DNA of 38,321 bases, from assembly GCA_030426465.1 (NCBI GenBank), contig JAUHYK010000041.1, positions 1 through 38,321 on the forward strand. The letters run 5' to 3'. Origin of the DNA: Alphaproteobacteria bacterium (GTDB taxonomy: Bacteria; Pseudomonadota; Alphaproteobacteria; Caulobacterales; Parvularculaceae). The translations under genes were made by a program, and so were the position numbers. Shown piece after piece: positions 8,088 to 17,133 of the stretch (position 1 is its first letter; each line of letters opens with the position of its first letter). Below the pieces are notes generated by a model. The model saw only the letters and a program-made list of their open reading frames with translations, had not been told where the DNA came from and did not search any database.

Positions 8088-9623
8088 TCAATTCCCGTCC
8101 TCGTGTATAATTGTTGCGAGCCGTTCAATTGAGTTATACGGAATGATTTCTGCGCAATAGGTCATGACCGGAAATCGGCTCACCACGAAATGGCGGATTT
8201 TTGAGCGCCCAAGTTTGTCCAGCAAGAGACGCTCGCGACTTTTTTCCTTGGCGAGCGCCCTTTTGTAATAAGAAATAAGATATCGATTATAGCGTGCAAA
8301 CGCTTTTCGCTGCGTTTCAATCCGTGTGAGATCGACCCGGTTATTCTTACACTGGATGTTGTAAACCGTATCGCCAAATGTCGAGACGACATCGAACTCC
8401 TTGCGATTAATGCGTTTGATCTCGGTTACTTCAAATCCAAACCCGGCGAGTTCCTCTTTCACCATATCTTCAAACAAGAAACCGGTGCGAACCTGGTATT
8501 TTCGCTGCTTATCAAGGCAGGCGTTCTTAAAGGCATAAAGGAATCGGCCAAGAAGGTTGACATTCGATGTGAGGATATCGCCAAGCTCGACAAGCGGCTT
8601 GAACGAGTTCGTCGCGACGGCGAATGAAGTCGACCGGTTCACCAGAAGCCTGTCCAAATCGATGCCCGCCTCTCTTGCGTACCGTTCGGCAATTTCTTGA
8701 AATTGCCTCTTATGCATCGCGATGAAATAATCATCGAGGCAATATTTTAAGAGTTCTACGATCGCTTCAGAAACCGGCCCGAATTCGGTTTTCTCAAGCT
8801 CGAATTCTGCATAGCACGCCAACAGAACCCGACGAGTATTCCGCACTTCAAGCGCCGCAAAGACTTTCCCTTCGGGCAAAACTTCCAAGTCGGCGCCGGC
8901 ATAGCCTGTTCGCCGAAACTTGGATATGTCGAGGAGCGAGGCGCGTTCCGGTTCCAGAAAAAACTGCTCCAACGGCTCAAATTGATGGCTGCAGCGCATC
9001 CCTCTTCCATCAGACCAAGCGTAAAAGTCGGGATAGATGTCGGCAAGCAACGCATTCTGATAAAGGCTCGTTAGAGCGACGCAATTCAATTCGACAAGAG
9101 GCAGCATAACATTGAGCGTATCAATATCAGCCAGCTCCTGATCGCCTGAACAAGTCTCCGGCATCATATATAAAAGAGTGACCATTTGACGGCGGCGCGA
9201 CTGATAGTATTCAACGGCTTCGCCGACTGTGTTCATGCTTATCCCATGTCCGAATGTGACAACCCCATGTGCAGAAAACGCGTAGTTGATCGCGGCCGTC
9301 CGCGACAAGGTCGCGACGAAACGCCTGACAACCTTTTCCTCAAATAGGGGCCGGAGCAAGCCCTCAACACCTGAAAGCGGTCGAGGGTCCTTCAATAGTC
9401 GATCATCGAGGCTTATCGGCATGAGCAATGTCTTCAAGTCCTCGTCTGTGATCTCGACAGTCAAGATGTTGACGAATTCCTCGATCGCCCTGATTGTTGC
9501 GTGCCATTTTCGAAAAGCGTCGATACGATCATAAGAAGCAAGCGCCTTCGCAAGGCCTTCTGTATAAGCATCGATTTGCCAATCCAGAACAGATCGCAAC
9601 TCTTTGCCGCGTAGGTCTTTCAC
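8088..9623 (-). CDS. Large protein with C-terminal PD-(D/E)xK nuclease domain
   Basis: 511 residues from GTG 9623, which has GGAGG four bases upstream; an in-frame GTG at 9641 lacks such a site. The N-terminal about 380 residues are mostly helical and unrecognised. The last third carries a Mrr/Holliday-resolvase-like core: a helix GFLFEDMVKEELAGFGFEV, then EFDVV with D411, a strand pair and YNIQCKNN with Q424-x-K426. The D...QxK arrangement is a known variant of the PD-(D/E)xK metal site, used by restriction and repair nucleases. It ends 15 nt from the convergent PD-ExA gene. A restriction or phage-defence function is the simplest reading. The nuclease fold is fairly sure; the target and partner are unknown. 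Confidence 0.65.
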   Translation of the reverse strand: MKDLRGKELRSVLDWQIDAYTEGLAKALASYDRIDAFRKWHATIRAIEEFVNILTVEITDEDLKTLLMPISLDDRLLKDPRPLSGVEGLLRPLFEEKVVRRFVATLSRTAAINYAFSAHGVVTFGHGISMNTVGEAVEYYQSRRRQMVTLLYMMPETCSGDQELADIDTLNVMLPLVELNCVALTSLYQNALLADIYPDFYAWSDGRGMRCSHQFEPLEQFFLEPERASLLDISKFRRTGYAGADLEVLPEGKVFAALEVRNTRRVLLACYAEFELEKTEFGPVSEAIVELLKYCLDDYFIAMHKRQFQEIAERYAREAGIDLDRLLVNRSTSFAVATNSFKPLVELGDILTSNVNLLGRFLYAFKNACLDKQRKYQVRTGFLFEDMVKEELAGFGFEVTEIKRINRKEFDVVSTFGDTVYNIQCKNNRVDLTRIETQRKAFARYNRYLISYYKRALAKEKSRERLLLDKLGRSKIRHFVVSRFPVMTYCAEIIPYNSIERLATIIHEDGN

Positions 9624-10179
9624 ACCGCCTCCTGTCGTCACGGCCTGACTGCCGACTTGTGACCGGCCCCGAAATCATTGATGGAGGGGCTTAGGAATCC
9701 CCCCTCCGATTGTTTATATTAGGTTGCATGCACTCCAGCAGCATCTATCTGATCCTCGATGTACAGAAACCAACGTCCGCTTCTGCGCGCATCCGTGACT
9801 TCGGGACAATCCTCAAAGCGGACGTAAAGCTAATGCATTCCATATGACACTGCGGCGCTAAACCAGGCATAAACATCTGACCGAGGTCTGAACATTGTTG
9901 GGCCGAATCGGACACTTTCATCGAGCTGAACGAGCAAAAAAAGGGGCCGGCTCCAGACCGTCTGGTTGTCGGGTGAGCAATTGCGAAAGCGAACATCCTA
10001 CATCTTGTACGACTGATCGGCTTCAAATCCGCCCATTATAGATTGCCGGTTTTGGCTGTTTGTCGACAGTCGGGTAGCCCGATACGCGCTCCGATCGCCT
10101 CCCCCGGCACTTAAGGGAACCTCCTGTCTGCTCGACACAAAAGCTGAGTTGACGTAGTTGAGGGGGTTGGGAGGGACAA
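9624..10179. other. Intergenic stretch upstream of the Gabija pair
   Basis: About 550 bases without a supportable gene. It contains a perfect copy of the palindromic repeat (9773-9825) and a promoter region for the pair that starts at 10180. A minus-strand open frame at 9745-10026 is read through the repeat and shows no family features. Confidence 0.6.
9773..9825. repeat. Palindromic intergenic repeat, copy 2 (best preserved)
   Basis: ACGTCCGCTT (9773-9782) and AAGCGGACGT (9816-9825) are perfect 10-bp inverted arms. The interior begins CTGCGCGC and ends ATCCTC. The left half with CTGCGCGC recurs at 26514-26531 and as CTT TTGCGCGC near 20248-20264; the right half recurs at 4261-4275. Confidence 0.75.
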
Positions 10180-12459
10180 ATGCACCTCAAATCATACCGC
10201 CTTAAAAACTACAGACGGTTGCGAGATGTTCACATCGAGCTAGCCCCGGATATCTCAATTTTCGTGGGGGCCAACAACAGCGGTAAGACATCCGCTACTC
10301 AAGCTGTGCAAATGTTCCTCTCAGGGCGGAAGGAAAAATTCTCACTATTCGACTTTAGCTCTAACGTGTGGAAGCGGTTGAACGAGATCGGAGAGGGGCA
10401 GCCCGCCGACGATGGGGAGGCAGTCTTTCCAACTATCACGCTAGACCTTTGGTTCGAGGTCGCCGAGGACGATCTCTATTTGGTCTTGCCTATTTTGCCG
10501 AGTTCGGACTGGCAGGGAAAAGAGGTTGGCATTCGGATTGAGTTCGGCGCGGTTAATGCGTCCGAAACGCTTAAGCGTTTCCGGGAGGCAAAGCAGAAAG
10601 CGGCCGCACAGATTGAAGCCCTGGGAGATAACGCGGGCACCTACGTGCCATGGCCGAAGAACCTAACGCACTTTCTTGAGCAGCAGCTCAAAACGGAATA
10701 TGAATTCCGCTACTTCGTTCTCGATCGCGCACAATTCAGCGACGCATATGCTGAGCTAGACGCCAACTACGATCCGCAAACGATACCTATCGAGCCCGGC
10801 GGTGGAACGATCTTGCGATCCTTGGTCCGCGTGGATTACCTGCATGCGCAACGCCATCTCGCTGATCCCGACTCTAATATCCCTGGAGGCATGGGGCGCG
10901 CGGAAGAATTGTCGCGTCGTCTGAGTCGTTTCTACGAGCGCAATCTCACTCAAAGGCCCGACGACCATGCTGCATTGAAGGCGCTCTTCGATTCCGAGGA
11001 GAGTCTCAACAAGCATCTCATGGACGTGTTCAAACCGACGTTAGAGCGCATCGCCAAGCTTGGCTATCCCGGCATGCATAATCCTCAGCTCGAGATTGCG
11101 TCAGGCCTAAATCCCGCGACGGTGATGAGCCAAGACGCGAAGGTTCACTATGTGCTCGGCGAAGACATGCCTTTGCGACTTCCCGACAGCTACAATGGTC
11201 TGGGCCTCAAGAATCTCATCTATATGGTCGTCGAAATTCTCGACACTCAGGAAAAGTGGAAACTCGATGAAAACCGGCCGCCACTGCACATCGTCTTTGT
11301 GGAAGAACCGGAGGCGCATCTTCATGCGCAGCTGCAACAGGTCTTCATCCGCAACGTGCTGGAGCTGTTGAAGGTCGAGGGCGAGGAACTGAGCGCCTTC
11401 CGATCGCAACTTATCGTCACGACGCACTCGCCGCACATCCTCTATGAAAGAGGATTCACACCGATCCGCTATTTCCGCAGGCACATCATCGTTGGCGAGC
11501 AGACAACGCAGGTACTCAACCTGTCGACATTCCAAGCAGGCGACGCGCCGAATGACCGCGATTTCCTGCAACGCTACTTGAAACTCACTCACTGCGACTT
11601 GTTTTTCGCCGACGCCGCGATTTTGGTGGAAGGGAACGTGGAGCGGCTGTTGCTGCCACTTATGATTGAGAAGGTCGCGAAAGGACTGAATGCTGCCTCT
11701 CTGTCGGTGCTAGAGGTCGGAGGAGCATTCGGCCACCGTTTTCGGGAGCTGATCCGATTTCTTGGCATCAGCACGCTCGTGATCACCGATCTGGACAGTG
11801 TGTCTCTCGTCGAGGCTCCGGCTGAGGAGGAAGAAGAGGACGAGAAGGAATTCGAGGTCCCGGTCGAGGATGAAGATGGCGAGCCGGTCAAGAAATACGG
11901 TAAAACCTGCGAGCCGCTTGAAGCGGACGCAGCCACGGCCAATCAAACGCTCATCCAGTGGCTTCCGAAGAAAAAAACCGTCGCGAATCTTCTCGCTGCG
12001 ACGGACGACGAGAAAACCGAGGACATTCCGAGCACCGACAATGCCAAGGTGCGCATCGTCTACCAATGCGCAATTGACGTCACTTGGGCGGGTGTCACCG
12101 AGTCAGTATGTGGCCGCACGCTAGAAGTGAGTTTTGGCTTGCAGAATGCGGAATGGTGCCAAGATGCGGATCAAAAACCACTGGGGCTCAAATTGCGCGG
12201 CCAAATCGCAGCGCCGGTCGCTTTGGCCACGGGCCTCCACAAGCGCGTCATCGGACAGTACTTCGACAAAACGAAGTTTGCGCTTGGCGTGCTTGCCCGC
12301 AAAGAAGAGCAATGGACGGTGCCCCTCTACATAGAGCAGGGCCTTCAATGGCTGGAGAAGATCGTCGACCTAGACGTGAAGGAAGAGGTTGAAGCCGCAG
12401 CGGAGGTGATCGCAGTCGATACGGTTGAGGCACCGCAAGACCCAGACCCGTCACAATGA
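10180..12459 (+). CDS. gajA: Gabija GajA-like OLD-family ATPase/TOPRIM nuclease
   Basis: 759 residues; ATG 10180 follows GGGAGGGAC. The N-terminal ABC-type ATPase has Walker A G30-ANNSGKT-37, a Walker B region FVEEPEAHLHAQ at about 377-388, and the switch IVTTHSPHIL. The TOPRIM nuclease follows: ILVEGNVE with E484 and E488, then TDLD with D537 and D539, the acidic metal site of class-2 OLD nucleases. GajA in known Gabija systems nicks DNA when nucleotide is depleted. This copy is longer than the usual about 580 residues: an acidic linker (EEEEEDEKEFEVPVEDEDGE at about 549-568) and roughly 100 further C-terminal residues are added. Its last four bases overlap the helicase start (ATGA), so the two are co-translated. 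Unrelated OLD/UvrD pairs exist, but gene order and domains fit Gabija well. Confidence 0.85.
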   Translation: MHLKSYRLKNYRRLRDVHIELAPDISIFVGANNSGKTSATQAVQMFLSGRKEKFSLFDFSSNVWKRLNEIGEGQPADDGEAVFPTITLDLWFEVAEDDLYLVLPILPSSDWQGKEVGIRIEFGAVNASETLKRFREAKQKAAAQIEALGDNAGTYVPWPKNLTHFLEQQLKTEYEFRYFVLDRAQFSDAYAELDANYDPQTIPIEPGGGTILRSLVRVDYLHAQRHLADPDSNIPGGMGRAEELSRRLSRFYERNLTQRPDDHAALKALFDSEESLNKHLMDVFKPTLERIAKLGYPGMHNPQLEIASGLNPATVMSQDAKVHYVLGEDMPLRLPDSYNGLGLKNLIYMVVEILDTQEKWKLDENRPPLHIVFVEEPEAHLHAQLQQVFIRNVLELLKVEGEELSAFRSQLIVTTHSPHILYERGFTPIRYFRRHIIVGEQTTQVLNLSTFQAGDAPNDRDFLQRYLKLTHCDLFFADAAILVEGNVERLLLPLMIEKVAKGLNAASLSVLEVGGAFGHRFRELIRFLGISTLVITDLDSVSLVEAPAEEEEEDEKEFEVPVEDEDGEPVKKYGKTCEPLEADAATANQTLIQWLPKKKTVANLLAATDDEKTEDIPSTDNAKVRIVYQCAIDVTWAGVTESVCGRTLEVSFGLQNAEWCQDADQKPLGLKLRGQIAAPVALATGLHKRVIGQYFDKTKFALGVLARKEEQWTVPLYIEQGLQWLEKIVDLDVKEEVEAAAEVIAVDTVEAPQDPDPSQ

Positions 12460-14378
12460 GCCGACGTATAGATAAGCCGGACACTCCGGCCGACATTGAA
12501 TTGAGGGAATGCCTGTCCTCTCCGGAGCGTCGATCGTTCATAATGGTCGCGGGCGCGGGCTCGGGTAAAACCACGTCGCTCATCAAGGCGCTGTCAGCGA
12601 TCATCGATCTCCATGGTGAGACGTTGAAACGCAGTCGACAGCGTGTCGCCTGTATCACCTACACCGAGATTGCGGCTGAAGAGATTTGGGCCGATGTCGG
12701 CAATAATCCGCTCGTCCACGTGTCTACGATCCATAGCTTCATGTGGATGTTGGTTCGTCCGTTTCAGAGCGACGTTCGAAAATGGGTGGCGGCTCGCATA
12801 CAAGAAAAGATCGGAGAACTTGAGGCGAAGATTGCCGCCTACGGCCCACGCGTCCAACAGCGGACGAAGGACAAGGATCAACGCGACCTAACACGCTACC
12901 AACAATCTCTGGAGCGTATCGATCGGGTTAAACCCTTCACATACGGCACCGGAAGCGACTATCCGAAAGGCATCCTTGGCCACGATGACGTGCTGCGGTG
13001 TGCGACGCAGTTCCTAGATCAGCGGCCTCTTTTCCGGTCGCTGTTGGCACAGCAGTTCCCATTCGTATTCGTCGATGAAAGCCAAGACACCACCGAGGGT
13101 GTGGTGACCGCGCTGAAGGCGGTTGCGGCTCAGTCGCAGGGAAAGTTTTGCCTCGGCTTTTTCGGCGACCCAATGCAGCGCATTTATATGACTGGTGCCG
13201 GACCGATTGGAGCCGAGGACGGATGGGCCACAATTACCAAAGAAGAAAACTTCCGATGCCCAACAACCGTTTTGGCCGTCGCGAACGCAATTCGCCGCGA
13301 CGATGACAAGCTAGAACAAACGAGAGGGCGAACTATCAGGACACCCGACGGCGAAGAGATTCCAGTCGCAGGCACAGCGCGAATGTTCATCTTGCCCGCC
13401 GACGAGCGGCGCGATCAGCACATCGCGAAAGTTCGGGCTTGGGTTGCGGAGCAAAACGGCGACGAGGCTTGGCGAAACGGTCCGGTCAAGCTTCTAGTCA
13501 TCGTGCATCGCATGGCGGCACGGCGACTAGGCTTTGACGATCTTTATGTGGCGATGAATTCCAAAGCTCCCAGTTCATTCAAGGACAACTTTCTTGACGC
13601 CACCGCCTGGCCGCTCCGCCCCTTTATGACGCTGGCGCTACCACTCGCCGCAGCGACGATTGAAGGACGCGAGTTTGACGCGATGACCCTTCTGCGGAAA
13701 TTCTCCCCGAAGCTCACAAAAGAAAACATACCTAAAAGTGGAATTCCGGCTCTTCTCGCCGACCTTCGACAGGCCGCTGCGAAACTTACTGAGATGATGC
13801 AGGCGAGCTCAGAGGCAACAACTCGTGATGTGCTAGAGCACATGCGTGACACGGGACTGATTGCCCTCGACCCACGAGTTCTGAGCTATTTGGAGGCAGG
13901 CGGGCCTCCGCCTCCGGAAGATGAGGACGACCAAACCGCTCAGGAAGACGATGAGGATGCGCCACTCGAAATGAGCGCGATGGATAGCTTCCTCGCTTGC
14001 AAGGCGTCGGAATTTTGGGGCTATAAAGAATATGTCGAGGAACTATCGCCTTTCTCTACGCAGCAGGGCATTAAGGGCGCTGAGTTCGACAGAGTGCTCG
14101 TGATTGCTGACGACGACGAGAGTTCGCATTTCCAATTTTCTTACGACAAGTATTTCGGGATCAGAGAACTTTCAGACAACGACAAAAAGAACTTAGACGA
14201 AGGGAAAGAAACGCAGGTCGAGCGGACGCGCCGTCTTTTCTATGTGTGCTGTACTCGCGCAATGGATGATCTCGTTGTTGTCCTCTTCGCAGATGACGTT
14301 GAGGCCGCCGAGCAAGCAGTGCTCGCGATGAATCTGTTTCCTGCCGATCAAACTTTCACTCAGGCCGCGTTGGGTTAA
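12456..14378 (+). CDS. gajB: Gabija GajB-like UvrD/Rep-family helicase
   Basis: 640 residues starting in the ATGA overlap with gajA. Superfamily 1A motifs appear in order: motif I VAGAGSGKTT (31-40), motif Ia CITYTEIAAEEI, motif Ib VSTIHSFMW, motif II FVDESQD, motif III FFGDPMQRIY, and motif VI FYVCCTRAMDDLVV near 590. The family unwinds DNA from 3' to 5'; in Gabija, GajB senses DNA ends and consumes ATP, which activates GajA. It is longer than the about 500 residues of the reference GajB, with an acidic insertion (PPPPEDEDDQTAQEDDEDAP at about 486-505) between the middle and C-terminal RecA parts; both partners thus carry acidic inserts. A decayed integrase lies downstream, suggesting the pair arrived by transfer. 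Confidence 0.88.
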   Translation: MSRRIDKPDTPADIELRECLSSPERRSFIMVAGAGSGKTTSLIKALSAIIDLHGETLKRSRQRVACITYTEIAAEEIWADVGNNPLVHVSTIHSFMWMLVRPFQSDVRKWVAARIQEKIGELEAKIAAYGPRVQQRTKDKDQRDLTRYQQSLERIDRVKPFTYGTGSDYPKGILGHDDVLRCATQFLDQRPLFRSLLAQQFPFVFVDESQDTTEGVVTALKAVAAQSQGKFCLGFFGDPMQRIYMTGAGPIGAEDGWATITKEENFRCPTTVLAVANAIRRDDDKLEQTRGRTIRTPDGEEIPVAGTARMFILPADERRDQHIAKVRAWVAEQNGDEAWRNGPVKLLVIVHRMAARRLGFDDLYVAMNSKAPSSFKDNFLDATAWPLRPFMTLALPLAAATIEGREFDAMTLLRKFSPKLTKENIPKSGIPALLADLRQAAAKLTEMMQASSEATTRDVLEHMRDTGLIALDPRVLSYLEAGGPPPPEDEDDQTAQEDDEDAPLEMSAMDSFLACKASEFWGYKEYVEELSPFSTQQGIKGAEFDRVLVIADDDESSHFQFSYDKYFGIRELSDNDKKNLDEGKETQVERTRRLFYVCCTRAMDDLVVVLFADDVEAAEQAVLAMNLFPADQTFTQAALG

Positions 14379-14637
14379 CGTTAAGAGGATCAAGCGCGCT
14401 GACCAATGCCTTCACAGCTTGGCGCCTACCAAGCGTAGCGCTTCCATTGACCTGCTACTGAAGTTTCATCAAGAGGTGGTCAGAGTCTCTGCCGCTACTA
14501 AGCTTTTCGGATTGTGTTGTTAGACGCCCGTATCAGGGAAGAATCCGGCTCTCGTACCATATCCGGTTTTGGATAAGCCACCCATTTTAGGTAAACTCTC
14601 GTAAGTCTCCTTTTGCGCGTCGATGCGCCGTTCGGGC
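14379..14637. other. Gap after gajB, nothing recognised
   Basis: About 260 bases between gajB and the integrase remnant. No gene, strong hairpin or tRNA was found. All three frames of both strands are short, and the stretch may be more debris of the same mobile element. Confidence 0.5.
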
Positions 14638-15262
14638 TTAAAGCTCGATACTCTCCGCAAGCGTCAACGCATCTTCAACCTCTACGCCAAGGTACCTCAC
14701 CGTGCTGTCAATCTTCGTATACCCCAATAGTAATTGGACAGCCCTCAGGTTTCCGGTCTTCCGGTAAATCAGTGTGGCTTTTGTTCGCCTCATAGAGGCG
14801 TGTAGCATAAGATGATCGCGGCAAATCAATCAACTCAATCCATTGTTCGATTAATCGCGCATATTGCGAGTCGTCAAATGCTTATTTCGATCTTTTCTGC
14901 TCGGAAATAGCCAGTCATGCGATTGCAATTTTTCGAACCTGCACCAATCTTCAATCGCGTTGCGTGTGCACTTTGTTACTTTCGAGTTGAACTGGGTTTC
15001 CTGTCTTGCTCTGGAGGATCTTCGCCCGCCTGCGGATTTCGTCGCCGGTTCGCATATCTGAAACCCGAATTCATAAAAGGTCGCATCCCCGCAATTTACT
15101 GTCGATTGCCAAGTTAAATAGCGTGAGGTCGCGCTTTTTATTGGCAAGCTGAAGTCTGACGCGAATTGCCCAAACCTCTGGTGGTTTGAGCGGCGCTTTT
15201 TGCCCAACAAGTTTTCCTTGGTGCCACGGAATTTTATCTGATTTCGTAAGAGCAATTGACAT
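14638..15262 (-). pseudogene. Decayed tyrosine-type site-specific integrase
   Basis: Pieces of one integrase lie in order on the minus strand in different frames. From 15262: KIPWHQGKLVGQKAPLKPPE, VWAIRVRLQLANKKRDLTLF, NLAIDSKLRGCDLL (N-terminal part). Then, from about 15030: NAIEDWCRFEKLQSHDWLFP and SRKDRNKHLTTRN, followed after a shift by QYARLIEQWIELIDLP. Last, from about 14800: SMRRTKATLIYRKTGNLRAV, then QLLLGYTKIDSTVRYLGVEV, which holds the RR-x-K/H-x-x-Y box with the nucleophile Tyr in VRYLG. At least three frame changes are needed, so the gene is dead. This short integrase type (about 200 residues) is common in alphaproteobacterial plasmids and islands. It marks past mobility of the region next to Gabija. 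Confidence 0.85.
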
Positions 15263-15359
15263 AATCGGCTCCTATTCTCAGCGAGCCAAACAAATAGCAG
15301 AAAAGGTGACTACCAAATCCACATGATCCTCAAACCGGCACTACTCAACTTATCAATAA

Positions 15360-16991
15360 TTACTTTGTTCTCGCGGATAGAAATGCTGCTCCTTTCCTCC
15401 TTAGATAATCATTGTATTTAATGGAGCGCCTTGCCAGATAGGCCACCCCCTCAATTACAAAACCATCCAGACCACAGTTGAGCGTATATTTAGAAAGATC
15501 GCTAGCATTATTAATGAACCCCCGGCCGTTGAAATTCAAAGATGTATTGCAGAGTACGCCATAGCCGGTGCGTGATTTGAATGCTTTAAGAAGGTCATAA
15601 ACCGGCTTATTGCTCTTCGCTGTCACAGTCTGTATGCGCGCCGTTTTATTCACGTGCGTCACGGCAGGAAGCACGTCAGTCTTTGCAGCATACGTGTACA
15701 GCATGAATGGGCTTTCCTCATTGCAATCAAACCACTTCGAAGCGTCTTCTTCCAAGCAAATTGGCGCAATCGGGCGAAACTGTTCACGTTGCTTGATATC
15801 GTTAAGGCGAATCCGAACATGATCGTGGAAAGGTGCAGCGAGTATAGATCGGTTTCCCAAGGCGCGCGGGCCAATCTCCCACTTTCCGCTTACCCATCCT
15901 AGAATTAGATCATTTGCAAGGAATTCAGCCACAAGATCCAAATCGGGCTGGTACACGTCATAGTGTGAACTATCGAATGGCTCCATAAAAAAATGCCGGC
16001 CGGCATGTACGTTCCAATCAATTTTGGGATTGCCTGTATAGTTAAGTTGGGCATCGATTGCCGTTCCAATTGCAGCTCCTGAATCGTTAGCAACTGGTGG
16101 AACGAATACATAGTTGAACAACCCGCTGGCCTTCCATTTCGAATTCCAGTCACAATTCAAACCGCAACCGCCGGCTATCAGCAATGATCTTCCAGTTTCT
16201 AGATTCTTACGGGCGTATTGATAGAAAATATCGAAAATTCGGTCACTATATATGCCTGCGAAATTCCGGAACTCCGGATCGTCAACTCCCACATTGAAAT
16301 AAAGAGACGTTCCAAGGCTATCGTATGGATTGAGGTCCAATTCCGAACTTGTCAGAAGATAGTCCATTAGTTTTTCTTCTTCTGGAGTAGAAGTGTTGCG
16401 CGTAGAAAAGGATGCCAGCGCCATAAGCTTACCGGCGTCGGAAAAACGTGAAAAAGGCGCATCCTTGGGGAACGTAGGGTCAGCCAATCCGTATAGCAAG
16501 GAATAGCGGTTTCCTGGCTGATTGAGAACGTTAGCTAAGAGCCTAATGTTGAGATCGGTATCGATCTCATAAAAAGCTCCTATAGCCCCTTCCCATACAA
16601 GTGCGTAGCATGGAGTTCCTTTTTTGAGTTCTGACATGCCGTAGGCACACAGTATGTGAGCGCGTTCATGTGAAGATGAAAAATATTCGACTGCACGCCC
16701 CAAAAAACTGCGCCTACCGCATATGATTTCATTCTTGGAAACGCCTCGATATCCGACGTGATCATTCATCCTGCCGGCAAAATCAAAATCATCACGAGGC
16801 CACCAACCACCAACACAAATTACGTCGGGGACATCATCAACCTCCGCAAGCGCTCGAAACACATCATGGCTGGAGATCGGTGAGTAGCGATAATTAGAAT
16901 CTTTTTCTGCTTCTATTGAGAACATCAACTCGCCGTCCTGAAGCAAGGTGATGGCCCCATCATGACCCGGATTGTACGAAAGAATTCTCAT
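15360..16991 (-). CDS. NodU/CmcH/TobZ-family carbamoyltransferase
   Basis: 543 residues. The N-terminal Kae1-like domain begins MRILSYNPGHDGAITLL and has the metal-binding H-x3-H in SSHERAHIL (about residue 108). A middle Gly-rich LLIAGGCGLNCDWNSKW segment, the phosphate/adenylate-binding WEIGPRALGNRSI, and the C-terminal YrdC-like part with REQFRPIAP and CNTSLNFNGRGFINNASD are all family hallmarks. These enzymes transfer a carbamoyl group from carbamoyl phosphate, through a carbamoyl-adenylate, to a sugar or antibiotic hydroxyl. Beside two glycosyltransferases, the likely substrate is a surface sugar (O-carbamoylation), acting in the cytoplasm. It diverges from the glycosyltransferase gene across an AT-rich 142-bp gap that probably holds both promoters. 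Codon use is more AT-rich than in the iron and lasso genes. Confidence 0.92.
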   Translation of the reverse strand: MRILSYNPGHDGAITLLQDGELMFSIEAEKDSNYRYSPISSHDVFRALAEVDDVPDVICVGGWWPRDDFDFAGRMNDHVGYRGVSKNEIICGRRSFLGRAVEYFSSSHERAHILCAYGMSELKKGTPCYALVWEGAIGAFYEIDTDLNIRLLANVLNQPGNRYSLLYGLADPTFPKDAPFSRFSDAGKLMALASFSTRNTSTPEEEKLMDYLLTSSELDLNPYDSLGTSLYFNVGVDDPEFRNFAGIYSDRIFDIFYQYARKNLETGRSLLIAGGCGLNCDWNSKWKASGLFNYVFVPPVANDSGAAIGTAIDAQLNYTGNPKIDWNVHAGRHFFMEPFDSSHYDVYQPDLDLVAEFLANDLILGWVSGKWEIGPRALGNRSILAAPFHDHVRIRLNDIKQREQFRPIAPICLEEDASKWFDCNEESPFMLYTYAAKTDVLPAVTHVNKTARIQTVTAKSNKPVYDLLKAFKSRTGYGVLCNTSLNFNGRGFINNASDLSKYTLNCGLDGFVIEGVAYLARRSIKYNDYLRRKGAAFLSARTK

Positions 16992-17133
16992 TTGACGATT
17001 GCCTTTTGTGTTATTCGCGGTCGAATGTAAAATTATAGAAAATAGTCTATGCGCGAGAGGCGCACTATTATAGTAGTTATTTAGAGTTGAAAACGATCAC
17101 TTGTTAGCACATTCTATTTTGCAGGTTTGATTC

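Noticed and set aside
9745-10026. Minus-strand 93-codon frame ahead of gajA
   Set aside because: It reads through the palindromic repeat and has no homologous look or ribosome site.
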